Assembly: GCA_003602285.1 (NCBI GenBank)
Contig: QZVU01000002.1
Coordinates: 310,001-374,000 of the forward strand
Direction: 5' to 3'
Length of the DNA: 64,000 nt
Source of the DNA: Arthrobacter frigidicola
GTDB lineage: Bacteria; Actinomycetota; Actinomycetes; Actinomycetales; Micrococcaceae
Within the stretch, counting starts at the first letter, position 1, and each line of letters opens with the position of its first letter. The translations under genes were made by a program, and so were the position numbers. This document shows positions 20,573-29,480 of the stretch, in pieces. The notes under the pieces were generated by a model. It was given only the letters and a program-made list of their open reading frames with translations, was not told the DNA's origin and searched no databases.

Positions 20573-23128
20573 TCAGTTTTCGACGGTCACATCGGAGGGT
20601 TTCTTATCCGGCCGCCAGCCGCGCCAGACCGGGTGCCGCAGCCGGCCCCCGCCGGTGCGTTCGCTGTACTGGACCTCGCCGACGAGGGCCGGGCGCACCC
20701 AGCGCGCGTCCGCGGCGTCGGGGGCGGGGACGTCGGGCAGCGGCGCCGTCTTGCGGGCCATCTTCTTGAGCCGGCCGCCCACCTCGGCCAGCTCCCGGTC
20801 GGTGAGCCCGGAGCCGACGCGGCCGAGGTACTTCAGGTTCACCCCGTCGGGCACCGCGACCAGGAGGGAGCCGATCTTCGAGGCGCGGTTGCCCTTTCCC
20901 GGGCGCCAGCCCACCACCACCACCTCCTGGGTGCGCTGGTGCTTGATCTTCAGCCACGCCTCCGTGCGGGTTCCAGGGCGGTACACGCTGCTGCGGCGCT
21001 TGGCGACGATGCCCTCGAGCCCCAGGTCCCTGCTGGCCTCGACCGCCTCGGCCAGGGTGGCGTCAAGCTGCCCCGGAACCTGGACGTGTCCGTCCTCCGG
21101 GGCGCTGACGGCGCCTTCGAGGATCTCCCTGCGGTTGCTGTACCCGAGCGGGAGCAGGGAGGTCCCGTCGAGGTCGAGGAGGTCAAAGAGCATGAACCGG
21201 ACCGGTGTGGTTGCCCGGGCGGCGTCGATCTCGGCGGCCGAGGTGAGTTTCATCCGGGTCTGCAGCAGGCTGAAGTCGGGCCGGCCGCCGGCGTTGAGGG
21301 CCACGATCTCGCCGTCGAGCACCGCCGTCTCGGCGTTCACATAGTCGGCGAGGTCCCCCAGTTCGGGGTAGAGCAGGCTCATGTCGTTGCCGTTGCGGCT
21401 GATCAGGCGCACGCCGCCGGCCGCGACGACGGCGATCGCCCGCACCCCGTCCCACTTCAGCTCGAACGCGAAGTCGGATTCATCGGGCAGGACCAAAGAG
21501 GAGGCCAGGGTCGCCAGCATGGGCGGCACGAAGTCCGGGGCGGCGCCGGGCCCGGCCGCCGGATCCGCCGGTGAAACCGCGACGGGGAGCCCATCCCGGC
21601 CGGTTGCGGAGGCGTCGGGCCCGCCGCTATCGGAGGAGGCACCGGGGGAGGCATCGGAGGAGGCACCGGAGGCGGTACCGGAGGAGATTCCGGCCGGCTG
21701 GTCCTTCATGAGGTGGATGAGCCAGTTACGCGCTCCCGACCCGGAGCCGCCGGTGTTGATCAGGGCGTACCGCCGGACGGCGCTGCCGGAGCGGGCCAGG
21801 CCGCCGTCCTGTTTCCCGTACAGGGTGCAGATCACCTCCTTGCCGTCGCGCCACTTTTCCAGCTCGTAGGTCCCCGCATCCCAGATGCTCATTTCGCCTG
21901 CACCGTATTCCCCCTTGGGAATACTTCCCTCGAAGGTCCCGTATTCCAGCGGGTGGTCCTCCGTCTGGACGGCCAGGTGGTTCCGGTCCGGCGTGGCGGG
22001 CGGGCCCTTGGGCAGGGCCCATGAGGCGAGCACGCCCTCGCGCTCCAGCCGGAGGTCATAGTGGAGGCGGCGCGCATGGTGTTCCTGGATGACGAAGCTG
22101 TTGCCCCCGGGCGGTCCGACGGCTTCCGGGACGGGTTCCGGGGTCCTGCCGGCGTCGCGCATGGCCCGGTACTGGGCCAGGCGGTCCGGGGCCGACCCCG
22201 CGCCGGCGGTGCCGGCACCGTCCTGCGGGTCCGGATCGAGGCCGGCCAGGATGTCCCCCTGTTCCCGGACGCGCCGAAGCACCTCCCGGTAGTCGAGGTG
22301 GGCCAGGTCCGGGTCGTCGAGCTCGGTCCAGGTGCGCGGCGCGGCGACGGTCGGGTGGAAGCGTCCGCGCAGCGAATACGGCGCCACGGTGGTTTTGTTC
22401 CGGTTGTTCTGGCTCCAGTCCACCAGGACGCGCCCGCCGCGCAGGGACTTCTTCATGTCGCTGACCGCCAGGTCGGGGTGGTCGGCCTCGAGGGCGCGGG
22501 CCAGCTCGTGCGCGACGCCGGAGACCTGCTCGGAGGTCAGCTTCCCGTCCAGCCGGCAGTACAGGTGGAGGCCCTTGGAGCCGCTTGTCACCGGCCACGG
22601 CTCAAGGCCCATGCCTGTGAGGATCTCTCGGGCCAGCCGGGCCACCTCGGCGCACTCGGGCAGGCCCGCTCCCGGTCCGGGGTCAAGGTCGAGCACCATC
22701 CGGTCCGGGTTGCCCACCGCCGAGTGCGGGCCGAACCGCCACTGGGGCACATGGACCTCGAGGGCACCGATCTGCCCGAACCAGGTGAGGGTGGCCAGAT
22801 CGTTCACCACCGGGTACACGTTCGTGTGGTCCTTGTGCCGGATGGGGTGGCGGGGCAGCCAGGCCGGAGCCGCGGCGTCGAGGTTCTTTTGGAAGAAGAC
22901 CTGGCCGGGGGCGTCTGCGGTCCCCACACCGTGCACCCAGCGCTTGCGGGTCGCGGGCCGGTCGCGGGCATGCCGGATCAGGGGCTCGGCCACCGCCGCG
23001 TAGTACGCCAGCACATCGGCCTTGGTGGTGCCGGTCTCCGGGTACAGCACCTTGTCCAGGCTCGACAGCCGCAGGGAACGCCCGTCGACCGTGACGGTCT
23101 GCACGCTGCGGGAACCCGGGAGAGCCAT
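20573..23128 (-). CDS. ligD: Multifunctional NHEJ DNA ligase LigD (polymerase, phosphoesterase, ligase)
   Basis: An 851-residue three-domain enzyme in the order Pol-PE-Lig. The primase-polymerase domain (about 10-290) has the metal motif LDLD near 148 and SGSKGLHLY near 185. The 3'-phosphoesterase (about 335-470) has [13 protein letters not shown] and [15 protein letters not shown]. The ATP-dependent ligase (about 535-851) has adenylation site ELKWDGVRA with Lys558. A Ser/Gly/Ala-rich linker of about 50 residues separates PE from Lig. It seals double-strand breaks with Ku, encoded about 650 bp away. ATG at 23128 is used; GTG at 23164 is also possible. Confidence 0.95.
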   Translation of the reverse strand: MALPGSRSVQTVTVDGRSLRLSSLDKVLYPETGTTKADVLAYYAAVAEPLIRHARDRPATRKRWVHGVGTADAPGQVFFQKNLDAAAPAWLPRHPIRHKDHTNVYPVVNDLATLTWFGQIGALEVHVPQWRFGPHSAVGNPDRMVLDLDPGPGAGLPECAEVARLAREILTGMGLEPWPVTSGSKGLHLYCRLDGKLTSEQVSGVAHELARALEADHPDLAVSDMKKSLRGGRVLVDWSQNNRNKTTVAPYSLRGRFHPTVAAPRTWTELDDPDLAHLDYREVLRRVREQGDILAGLDPDPQDGAGTAGAGSAPDRLAQYRAMRDAGRTPEPVPEAVGPPGGNSFVIQEHHARRLHYDLRLEREGVLASWALPKGPPATPDRNHLAVQTEDHPLEYGTFEGSIPKGEYGAGEMSIWDAGTYELEKWRDGKEVICTLYGKQDGGLARSGSAVRRYALINTGGSGSGARNWLIHLMKDQPAGISSGTASGASSDASPGASSDSGGPDASATGRDGLPVAVSPADPAAGPGAAPDFVPPMLATLASSLVLPDESDFAFELKWDGVRAIAVVAAGGVRLISRNGNDMSLLYPELGDLADYVNAETAVLDGEIVALNAGGRPDFSLLQTRMKLTSAAEIDAARATTPVRFMLFDLLDLDGTSLLPLGYSNRREILEGAVSAPEDGHVQVPGQLDATLAEAVEASRDLGLEGIVAKRRSSVYRPGTRTEAWLKIKHQRTQEVVVVGWRPGKGNRASKIGSLLVAVPDGVNLKYLGRVGSGLTDRELAEVGGRLKKMARKTAPLPDVPAPDAADARWVRPALVGEVQYSERTGGGRLRHPVWRGWRPDKKPSDVTVEN

Positions 23129-23212
23129 TTCCCCAGTGTTGTCCGGATGGGCGCCGAATTCCACTACCGGAAGGCCGCGGATCCTCCCGGCAGCCTCACC
23201 CGGTGCGGTGGG

Positions 23213-23707
23213 TCAGGACGAGAACTGGGAGGTGTACCGGTCGACGTAGACCTGCCAGAGGGCCGGATCCTGGCCGAGGTCGCGCTCGTTCAGGTAGTCG
23301 TCGAGACCCATCAGGGTCAGGTGCCAACCGGCGGCGGAAACGGCGATCTGGGCGGAATCCGCAGGGGAAATCGTCAGCACCAGCAGGGTGCCGCCGTCCT
23401 CCTGGCGTGTGAACTCCCACCGCAGGACCTCCCGGTCCCAGGTGAAGGCCAACACCGTGGGCTTGGCGGCCTCAAGCACCGTGCCCTTCAGCGGGCGCTG
23501 GCCCGGCAGCTTGAAGATGACCTCGGCGTCCCGGCGCGGCAGGATGTCCATTTCGGCGGGGAACCAGTACTTGAGCTTGCCCGGATCCGTCAGGTGCTTC
23601 CACAGCACCGCCGGCGGGACAGCGAACCGCATCTCGAAGCGCAGGGCGGGTGCGCCGTCGTCGGTGGTGGTGCGGCTGGCTGTCGGTTCTGCGGTGGAGG
23701 AAGTCAC
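23213..23707 (-). CDS. SRPBCC / AHSA1-type protein
   Basis: A 164-residue START-like (Bet v1) protein with the AHSA1 pattern FEMRFAVPPAVLWKHLTDPGKLKYWFPAEMD near the N-terminus and VLRWEFTRQEDGGTLLVLTI in the middle. The fold binds hydrophobic ligands; no activity can be assigned. It lies between ligD and ku, on the ligD strand, 84 bp upstream of the ligD start. It may therefore share the promoter region divergent from ku. Confidence 0.8.
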   Translation of the reverse strand: MTSSTAEPTASRTTTDDGAPALRFEMRFAVPPAVLWKHLTDPGKLKYWFPAEMDILPRRDAEVIFKLPGQRPLKGTVLEAAKPTVLAFTWDREVLRWEFTRQEDGGTLLVLTISPADSAQIAVSAAGWHLTLMGLDDYLNERDLGQDPALWQVYVDRYTSQFSS

Positions 23708-23775
23708 CCATCCATCGTAGACCGCGGAAAAACCGGCTCTGGCTAGGTGTGCTGCCGGTGGTGTTCACTAGTTCC

Positions 23776-24609
23776 ATGAGAGCCATCTGGAAGGGAGCCG
23801 TCGCGTTCGGGCTGGTGAACGTGCCCGTGAAGGTGTACAGCGCCACCGAAGACCACGACATCGGCCTCCACCAGGTCCACGATAAGGACGGCGGGCGGAT
23901 CCGCTACCAGCGCCGGTGTGAAATCTGCGGGGAAGTGGTCGACTACAAGAACATCGACAAGGCCTACGACGACGGCGAGCACACAGTGGTGCTGACGGAG
24001 GAGGACCTCGGCTCCCTCCCGGTCGAGAAAAGCCGTGAGATCGAGGTCGTCGAGTTCGTTCCCAGCGACCAGATCGACCCCATCATGTACGACCGCTCCT
24101 ACTACCTCGAGCCCGATTCGGCCTCCACCAAGGCCTACGTGCTGCTCCGCAGGACCCTCGAGGAGACCGACCGGACGGCGATCGTCCAGTTCTCCCTTCG
24201 GCAGAAGAGCCGGCTCGGGGCGCTGCGGGTCCGCGGCGAGGTCCTGATGCTCCAGTCGCTGCTCTGGGACGACGAGGTGCGCGAGGCCTCCTTCCCCGCA
24301 CTCGAGGAAAAAGTGCGCATCTCCGCCAAGGAGAAGCAGATGTCCGCGGCCCTCGTCGATTCCTTCTCGACGGATTTCGACCCTGAGAACTTCACCGACG
24401 AGTATCAGGTGCAGCTGCGCACCCTGATCGACGCCAAGATCGAGAAGGGCGACACCCTGAGCACCGAGGAGACCTTCGGCGCGTCGGCGGAGGAGGACGA
24501 CACCAACGTCCTCGACCTGATGGAGGCCCTGCGCCGCAGTCTCGAGAAAAACCGCGAGAAGAAGTCCGGCGGCAAGAAGGACTCGACCAGTTCCAAGAAG
24601 GGAGCGTAA
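23776..24609 (+). CDS. ku: Ku protein (NHEJ end-binding)
   Basis: A 277-residue bacterial Ku homodimer subunit. It starts MRAIWKGAVAFGLVNVPVKVYSA and contains VHDKDGGRIRYQRRCEICGEVV (near 35-56), the usual core LEPDSASTKAYVLLRRTLEE, and a Lys/Ser-rich C-terminal tail (about 255-277) that may aid DNA or LigD binding. It rings DNA double-strand ends and recruits LigD. The ATG at 23776 is the family start; the open frame to its left is not conserved. Its stop overlaps the start of the next small gene (TAATG). Confidence 0.97.
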   Translation: MRAIWKGAVAFGLVNVPVKVYSATEDHDIGLHQVHDKDGGRIRYQRRCEICGEVVDYKNIDKAYDDGEHTVVLTEEDLGSLPVEKSREIEVVEFVPSDQIDPIMYDRSYYLEPDSASTKAYVLLRRTLEETDRTAIVQFSLRQKSRLGALRVRGEVLMLQSLLWDDEVREASFPALEEKVRISAKEKQMSAALVDSFSTDFDPENFTDEYQVQLRTLIDAKIEKGDTLSTEETFGASAEEDDTNVLDLMEALRRSLEKNREKKSGGKKDSTSSKKGA

Positions 24610-24854
24610 TGGGTTTCTTCACCGACTCCCACGGCAGGCAGGGCATCGCCCAGCGCCCCAATGCCCTGATCCTGGCCTGGGCCGGGCTGGGCGCGGCGTC
24701 CCTGATGGCACTGAAGGACGAAAACCGCAGGGTGCTCGGCCAGGCCAGCACCGCCAGCCTCGCCATCTGGGCCGTCCTTGAGGCCGCCGACGGCGACAGC
24801 GGGTTCCGCAGGACCGCCGGCGCCCTGACCCTGGCCTGGCTGGTGCGGCGCTAG
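24609..24854 (+). CDS. Small putative membrane protein coupled to ku
   Basis: An 81-residue protein with two short hydrophobic segments (about residues 20-36 and 44-60) and a C-terminal pair of arginines. Its ATG overlaps the ku stop codon, so translation is probably coupled. Its stop overlaps the convergent nhaA gene by 4 bp. I do not recognise a named family. Position directly behind ku makes a link to NHEJ possible but unproven. Confidence 0.65.
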   Translation: MGFFTDSHGRQGIAQRPNALILAWAGLGAASLMALKDENRRVLGQASTASLAIWAVLEAADGDSGFRRTAGALTLAWLVRR

Positions 24855-26221
24855 CGTTCCTCGAACACGTCGGGGACGCCGTCCTGGTCGGCGTCGACCG
24901 TCTCCTTGGCTTCGATCTGCCGGTAGTGGCGGTTGCGCGAGCGCAGGATGACCGATGCGGCGAGCGCGGCGAGGAGCGAGCCGATCAGCACCGCGACCTT
25001 CGCATGGTCGTCCTCCGGGGTGCCCTGGCCGAAGCCGAGCTCCGCGATGAGCAGGGAGACGGTGAACCCGATGCCGGCGAGCAGGGCGGCTCCGGCGATA
25101 TCCACCCAGGACAGGTCGGGGTCCAGGTTGGCCTTTTCGGCCTTGGTCACGAGCCAGACCGCCAGCAGGATGCCGATCGGCTTTCCGACAACCAGTGCCA
25201 GGACGATGCCCACGGCGATCGGGTCGGTGATCGCACTGAGGAACCCCGAGGCGCCGCCGATCGTCACCCCCGCCGAGAAGAAGGCGAAGACCGGGACCGC
25301 GACACCTGCCGAAAGGGGCCGGATGCGGTGCTCCATCGTGTCGGCGAGACCCTCGGCCTCCGGCACGGTGGAGCCTCCGGCCTGGGCTTTCCGCGGGGGC
25401 CGGACCGGAATCGCGAAGCCCAGGAGCACCCCCGCGACGGTGGCGTGGACCCCCGAGGCATGCACCAGTGCCCAGACGATGAACCCGAGGGGCAGCAGGA
25501 TCAGCCACGGGGCCGCCGCCTGGCGCTGGAAGAACCGGGAGAACCGGTGGGCGAGGAAGGCGTAGAGGGCGAGCGGAAGCACCGCCAGCAGCAGGGGCGG
25601 GGCGGCGATGTCCCCGGAATAGAAGAAGGCGATGATGCTGATGGCGATCAGGTCGTCCACGACGGCGAGGGTGAGCAGGAAGATCCTCAGGGCCCCGGGA
25701 AGGTGGGATCCGACGACGGCGAGCACCGCCAGGGCAAAGGCGATATCGGTGGCCGTGGGAATCGCCCACCCGCGCAGCGCGTCCGAGCCGCTGCCCAGGA
25801 TCACCGCGACGTAGATCAGCGCGGGCACCACGACCCCGCCTACAGCGGCAGCCACCGGAACGATGGCCCGGTCGAAGCGTTTCAGGTCCCCGGCGACGAA
25901 CTCCCGCTTCAGTTCGAGCCCGGCGAGGAAGAAGAAGATGGCAAGCAGGCCGTCGGCCGCCCAGGCCCCGACACTGAGTTCGAGATGCAGCGGTTCGTAG
26001 CCGAACCTGGTGTCGCGCAGGGCGAAGTAACCGTCGGCGGCGGGGGTGTTGGCGAGGATCAGGGCCAGCGTTGTGGCCAGGAGCAGGAGCGCACCACCCA
26101 CCGTCTCCCTGCGCAGGATCGACGAGATCCGTAGGTGTTCGGGATAACTGGCCCGGGTGAAGAGCCGCTTGGCCGCGGGTTCGGCAGGGGAGTTCTGGTG
26201 TGGAGAGGGGGTGGGGGACAA
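24851..26221 (-). CDS. nhaA: Na+/H+ antiporter NhaA
   Basis: A 456-residue integral membrane protein. It has [17 protein letters not shown] (near 95-111), [18 protein letters not shown], the adjacent Asp pair of the ion site in [10 protein letters not shown], and about 12 transmembrane helices. It extrudes sodium in exchange for protons and supports pH and salt homeostasis. The TTG start at 26221 is chosen because AAGGAG lies 8 nt upstream. The C-terminal tail is acidic and cytosolic ([14 protein letters not shown]). Confidence 0.95.
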   Translation of the reverse strand: MSPTPSPHQNSPAEPAAKRLFTRASYPEHLRISSILRRETVGGALLLLATTLALILANTPAADGYFALRDTRFGYEPLHLELSVGAWAADGLLAIFFFLAGLELKREFVAGDLKRFDRAIVPVAAAVGGVVVPALIYVAVILGSGSDALRGWAIPTATDIAFALAVLAVVGSHLPGALRIFLLTLAVVDDLIAISIIAFFYSGDIAAPPLLLAVLPLALYAFLAHRFSRFFQRQAAAPWLILLPLGFIVWALVHASGVHATVAGVLLGFAIPVRPPRKAQAGGSTVPEAEGLADTMEHRIRPLSAGVAVPVFAFFSAGVTIGGASGFLSAITDPIAVGIVLALVVGKPIGILLAVWLVTKAEKANLDPDLSWVDIAGAALLAGIGFTVSLLIAELGFGQGTPEDDHAKVAVLIGSLLAALAASVILRSRNRHYRQIEAKETVDADQDGVPDVFEER

Positions 26222-26291
26222 GAAAAGCTCCTTGTGTCGGCGGTCGCTTGAGACAGCGCCGACCAGACTTCCCGGCTCACCGCTATCCAGC

Positions 26292-26432
26292 CTACCGGCC
26301 GTCGAGCTGCCGGGCGAGTTGCGGAAGCTTGGTGGGGACCAGATCGGGACGGCGGAAGGACGAGGGGTCGGGTGAGCCGCCGCGGTTCAGCCAAACGGTC
26401 CGCATGCCCGCCCGCGCGACCCAGCCCCCGTC
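26292..26432 (-). pseudogene. 3' remnant of a HAD-family hydrolase gene
   Basis: The minus strand encodes 46 codons ending in TAG at 26292. They contain [12 protein letters not shown] followed by [14 protein letters not shown], the characteristic C-terminal end of HAD-superfamily phosphatases, where an aspartate-rich motif IV precedes [10 protein letters not shown]. No start, motif I or motif II can be found upstream; the frame degenerates towards the tRNA-Val gene. It is best read as the truncated tail of a gene lost by deletion. Confidence 0.6.
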
Positions 26433-26493
26433 CGGGCGCGGAGGCCGGGTTTGGAGCGGGAGGGAAATGCCCTAAGCTATTGGAGAACCATCT

Positions 26494-26567
26494 GCCTGTG
26501 TAGCTCAGTCTGGTAGAGCATCCGCTTCACACGCGGAAGGCCCGGGGATCGAGGCCCCGCGCAGGCA
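26494..26567 (+). tRNA. tRNA-Val(CAC)
   Basis: The acceptor strands GCCTGTG and CGCAGGC pair (with one G-T), and the D-arm AGCTCAGT..GGTAGAGC is normal. The anticodon stem TCCGC/GCGGA encloses TTCACAC with anticodon CAC. The discriminator is A and no 3' CCA is encoded. A promoter (TTGGAG at 26451, 16 nt, TAAGCT at 26473) precedes it and a strong terminator follows 6 bp later. Confidence 0.95.
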
Positions 26568-26573
26568 CAAGTC

Positions 26574-26611
26574 GCCCTCCCGCAGTATTTTGCGGGAGGG
26601 CTGCGTTTTTA
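26574..26611 (+). terminator. Rho-independent terminator after tRNA-Val
   Basis: A perfect 11-bp stem (GCCCTCCCGCA / TGCGGGAGGGC) with a 6-nt loop, followed by TGCGTTTTT. It ends the tRNA-Val transcript. Confidence 0.9.
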
Positions 26612-26738
26612 GCCCCTGCTGCGACGGCTCCCCTCCTCGCACCCCTTCCTCGGCCCCCTTTCTTGGCACCCGGCCCGCTGGCCGTATCCGGCCTTTCCTC
26701 TTCCGCCCGATCGGACCTCAAAAAAGTCGGCCTACACC

Positions 26739-26765
26739 TTGGCACTCTCCCCCTGAGAGTGCTAA
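26739..26765. promoter_or_regulatory. CIRCE element (HrcA operator) upstream of hsp20
   Basis: TTGGCACTC, nine spacer bases, then GAGTGCTAA. This matches the CIRCE consensus TTAGCACTC-N9-GAGTGCTAA with a single mismatch and the exact spacer length. CIRCE is bound by the heat-shock repressor HrcA. It lies 92 bp upstream of the Hsp20 start. Confidence 0.9.
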
Positions 26766-26776
26766 TTTAATTGCGG

Positions 26777-26797
26777 GTTGAGCGGTACCCGCTCAAC
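26777..26797. promoter_or_regulatory. HAIR-like element (HspR operator) upstream of hsp20
   Basis: A perfect 9-bp inverted repeat GTTGAGCGG-TAC-CCGCTCAAC. The core TTGAG-N9-CTCAA matches the HspR inverted repeat consensus CTTGAGT-N7-ACTCAAG in its central positions and spacing. It starts only 12 bp after the CIRCE element. The TTGAGC half may also serve as a -35 box. Confidence 0.75.
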
Positions 26798-26857
26798 TCT
26801 GGTAGATGAGGAAAACCACCACCGTCGGTGGCCGTTGTGCGAAGGAGTTGTTTTCAA

Positions 26858-27322
26858 ATGGCCATGAAGTTCGACCCGTTCCGGGAATTGGACCGCGTCG
26901 CCGGTGCGCTGCTGGATCCCCGGCAGGGGCTGCGCCTGATGCCCATGGACCTGTACCGCGAGGGCGACCACTACATCCTGACCGCCGACCTTCCGGGAAT
27001 CGATCCGGGCTCCGTCGATATTGATGTCGACGGCCAGCTGCTCACCATCCGGGCCGAGCGCACCCTGCGCGGGGCCGAAGGGGTCAAGTGGCTGACCCGC
27101 GAGCGCGAGAGCGGATCCTTCCTCCGCCAGCTCAACCTCGGCCAGGGGATCGACATCGACGCCATCTCGGCCCGTTACGAGAACGGCGTGCTGAGCGTCA
27201 ACATCCCCGTGACCGAGCGGGCAAAGCCGCGGAAGATCGAGATCATGTCGGGAACCGATTCCGAGGCCGTCAAGGGTGAGTCCGTCGAGGGCGGATCCGG
27301 GCAGAAGACCGTCGAAGCCTAG
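26858..27322 (+). CDS. Small heat-shock protein, Hsp20/alpha-crystallin family
   Basis: A 154-residue chaperone. It starts MAMKFDPFRELDRVAGALLD and has an alpha-crystallin domain from about residue 28 to 125. That domain includes ADLPGIDPGSVDIDVDGQLLTIRAER, the FLRQLNLGQGID strand, and the terminal ARYENGVLSVNIPV motif. It holds unfolded proteins during stress. GAAGGAG lies 10 nt upstream of the chosen ATG; an in-frame ATG two codons later is also possible. Upstream CIRCE and HAIR elements indicate HrcA and HspR repression. Confidence 0.93.
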   Translation: MAMKFDPFRELDRVAGALLDPRQGLRLMPMDLYREGDHYILTADLPGIDPGSVDIDVDGQLLTIRAERTLRGAEGVKWLTRERESGSFLRQLNLGQGIDIDAISARYENGVLSVNIPVTERAKPRKIEIMSGTDSEAVKGESVEGGSGQKTVEA

Positions 27323-27348
27323 GAGCCGAAGGGGTTCTCCCCTTCCCG

Positions 27349-27393
27349 GGCCGGGCCGGGCGCACTTCGCGCCCGGCCCGGCCTTCGCCTTTT
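27349..27393 (+). terminator. Rho-independent terminator after hsp20
   Basis: A perfect 15-bp GC-only stem (27349-27363 with 27369-27383) and an ACTTC loop, followed by TTCGCCTTTT. Confidence 0.85.
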
Positions 27394-27445
27394 CAGCCGG
27401 CGGATTTTCCTTGCAAACACCAGCGCCTGCGGAAAGGATGGCGGG

Positions 27446-28243
27446 ATGGATTTCTCTCCCGCCACCGCCATTTTCACGGGATCCGACTCAGGGATCGGCA
27501 GGGCCACCGCGCTGGCCCTGGCCGAGGCAGGCCTCGATGTCGGCATCACCTGGCATTCGGACTCGGAGGGGGCGGAGGAGACCGCCCGCGGAGTCCGCGC
27601 CTTCGGCCGGAAGGCCGTCGTCGCCCGGCTCGACACCACCGATGCCCCCGCCTGCGGCGACGTGGTGGACGCGATGGCCGAGGAACTCGGCGGCGTCGAC
27701 GTCTTCGTCAACAACGCCGGGGTCAAGGGCGGCACCCTCTTCCTCGAGACCGACTGGGACACCTGGCGCCGCACCCTGGCGGCGAACCTCGACGGGGCGT
27801 TCGTCTGCATCCAGCGGGCCGCGGCCCGGATGGTCAAGGCCGGCCGCGGCGGGCACATCATCGCGGTCACCAGCGTGCACCAGGAGCAGCCCCGGGTCGG
27901 TTCTGCGGCGTATGACGCCTCGAAGCACGGGCTGGGCGGGCTGGTGCGGACCATCGCCCTCGAGCTGGCCGGCCGGGGCATTACGGCCAACGCCGTGCTG
28001 CCCGGGGAAATCTCGACCCCTATGAACGACGCCGAAGACGTGGACCCCCGAACCGTCGACCGGCCGGGCATTCCGGTGGGCCGTCCCGGCGACGCGAAGG
28101 AGGTCGCCGCGGTCATTGCGTTCCTCGCCTCGCCGGCATCAAGCTACGTCAACGGGGCATCGTTCGTGGTGGACGGGGGGATGCTCCAGATGGGCCCGCA
28201 GGCAGGGTCGCACCTCACCAGCGGGGCGTGGCGCTCACTCTGA
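27446..28243 (+). CDS. SDR-family oxidoreductase
   Basis: A 265-residue short-chain dehydrogenase. The cofactor motif FTGSDSGIGRATALAL (near 10-25), NNAGVKGG (about 90-97), the active-site Ser in ITAVTS-type strand VTSVHQ and the YDASKHG catalytic Tyr/Lys are all present. The C-terminus has PVGRPGDAKEVAAVIAFLASPASSYVNG, typical of classical SDRs. The substrate is not evident; the closest resemblance is to glucose or sugar-alcohol dehydrogenases. GGAAAGG precedes the ATG. Confidence 0.9.
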   Translation: MDFSPATAIFTGSDSGIGRATALALAEAGLDVGITWHSDSEGAEETARGVRAFGRKAVVARLDTTDAPACGDVVDAMAEELGGVDVFVNNAGVKGGTLFLETDWDTWRRTLAANLDGAFVCIQRAAARMVKAGRGGHIIAVTSVHQEQPRVGSAAYDASKHGLGGLVRTIALELAGRGITANAVLPGEISTPMNDAEDVDPRTVDRPGIPVGRPGDAKEVAAVIAFLASPASSYVNGASFVVDGGMLQMGPQAGSHLTSGAWRSL

Positions 28244-28275
28244 GAAGCCGCACCCGGGCCTGTAACGTAGACCGG

Positions 28276-29397
28276 GTGAAACCCGTACCTCCACGCCTCA
28301 CCGCAGCCCTCTCCGCCGTCATCCTCGGCGTAACGCTTACCGCCTGCGGGTCCGACTATCCCCTGGGGCCGGAGCAGGAAGCGGCGGCTCGCAACGCCGA
28401 TTCGAAGCTCCAGGGGGCCATCACCGGCGCCGGCTCATCGGCGCAGGGACCCGCCATGGAGGCCTGGCGGGCGGCCTTCGCCACAGTCAACCCCCGCGCC
28501 CAGGTGCAGTACTCCCCCGACGGCTCCGGTGCCGGGCGCGGAGCACTCCTGGCCGGGGCGGTGACTTTCGCCGGGTCCGACGCCTACCTCAGCGACGAGG
28601 AGCTCGCCGAATCGACCGAGGCCTGCGGGCCGGGCGGCGCCTTCAACATTCCCGCCTACGTCTCCCCCATCAGCATCGCCTTCAACCTCCCGGGCATCAC
28701 CGAGCTGAACCTCGATGCGGCGGCCATCGCTCGAATCTTCCGCGGTGAGATCACCGTCTGGAACGACCCGCAGATCGCCTCGCAGAACCCGGGCGTCGAC
28801 CTGCCCGGGACGCGCATCGCCCCGGTCAGCAGGTCCGATGACTCCGGGACCACCGAAAACTTCACCGACTACCTCCACGCCGTGGTGCCCGAGATCTGGA
28901 CCGATGAGCCCGACGGCACCTGGCCCGGAAACATCGGCGGGGAGAACTCCAAGGGCAACTCCGGGGTGGTCAGCACCGTCTCGGGCACCGAGGGTGCCGT
29001 GACCTACGCCGACGATTCCGCCGTCGGGCCGCCCCTTGGACGGGTAAACCTGCGGGTGGGCAGCGAGTACGTGCCCGTCAGCGCCGAAGCCGCGGCAGCC
29101 GCCGTCGACCTCGCCTCGATGGTTCCCGGCCGCCCCGACTACGACATGTCCCTCGAACTTGACCGCACGACGACGGCCCCGGGGGCGTACCCCCTCGTGC
29201 TCGTTTCCTACCACATCTACTGCACGAGCTATGAGAACAAACAGTCGGCCGAGGTCGCCAAGGCGTTCGGCGAATATGCGGTAAGCGAAGAAGGCCAGCA
29301 GGAGGCGGCCGAGGCCGCGAAGAGCGCCCCGCTCTCGGCCGAGCTCTCCCGCCGGGCTCTGGAGTCGATCGCCGGGATCACCGCGGCGAAGGGCTGA
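28276..29397 (+). CDS. pstS: Phosphate ABC transporter substrate-binding lipoprotein PstS
   Basis: A 373-residue PstS-type binding protein with a lipoprotein signal (LTACGS, Cys about 25). Phosphate-binding segments are visible: GAGSSAQGPAMEAW, the loop SPDGSGAGRG (canonical SGAG), AGSDAYLS and SRSDDSGTTENF. It binds inorganic phosphate outside the membrane. The usual pstC, pstA and pstB genes do not follow, so this is an orphan copy. GTG start; TAACGT about 8 nt upstream could make the mRNA leaderless. Confidence 0.9.
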   Translation: MKPVPPRLTAALSAVILGVTLTACGSDYPLGPEQEAAARNADSKLQGAITGAGSSAQGPAMEAWRAAFATVNPRAQVQYSPDGSGAGRGALLAGAVTFAGSDAYLSDEELAESTEACGPGGAFNIPAYVSPISIAFNLPGITELNLDAAAIARIFRGEITVWNDPQIASQNPGVDLPGTRIAPVSRSDDSGTTENFTDYLHAVVPEIWTDEPDGTWPGNIGGENSKGNSGVVSTVSGTEGAVTYADDSAVGPPLGRVNLRVGSEYVPVSAEAAAAAVDLASMVPGRPDYDMSLELDRTTTAPGAYPLVLVSYHIYCTSYENKQSAEVAKAFGEYAVSEEGQQEAAEAAKSAPLSAELSRRALESIAGITAAKG

Positions 29398-29422
29398 CGA
29401 CGCCTTCCCGGGGACGGACAGA

Positions 29423-29458
29423 ACGACGGCGGGGCACCGGTTGGTGCCCCGCCGTCGT
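29423..29458. terminator. Hairpin between pstS and the convergent START-type gene
   Basis: A perfect 16-bp inverted repeat (29423-29438 with 29443-29458) with a GGTT loop. No clear T-run is present on either side. Its position between convergent genes suggests a two-way terminator. Confidence 0.7.
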
Positions 29459-29480
29459 CGCCCGTGTACCGGCTCTGCGC

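Noticed and set aside
24926-26134. 402-codon plus-strand open frame
   Set aside because: Antisense to nhaA, with composition dominated by Gly/Asp/Arg as in other shadow frames.
26858-26866. Second start codon of hsp20 at 26864
   Set aside because: Both ATG codons are in frame; the first has the better spacing from GAAGGAG.
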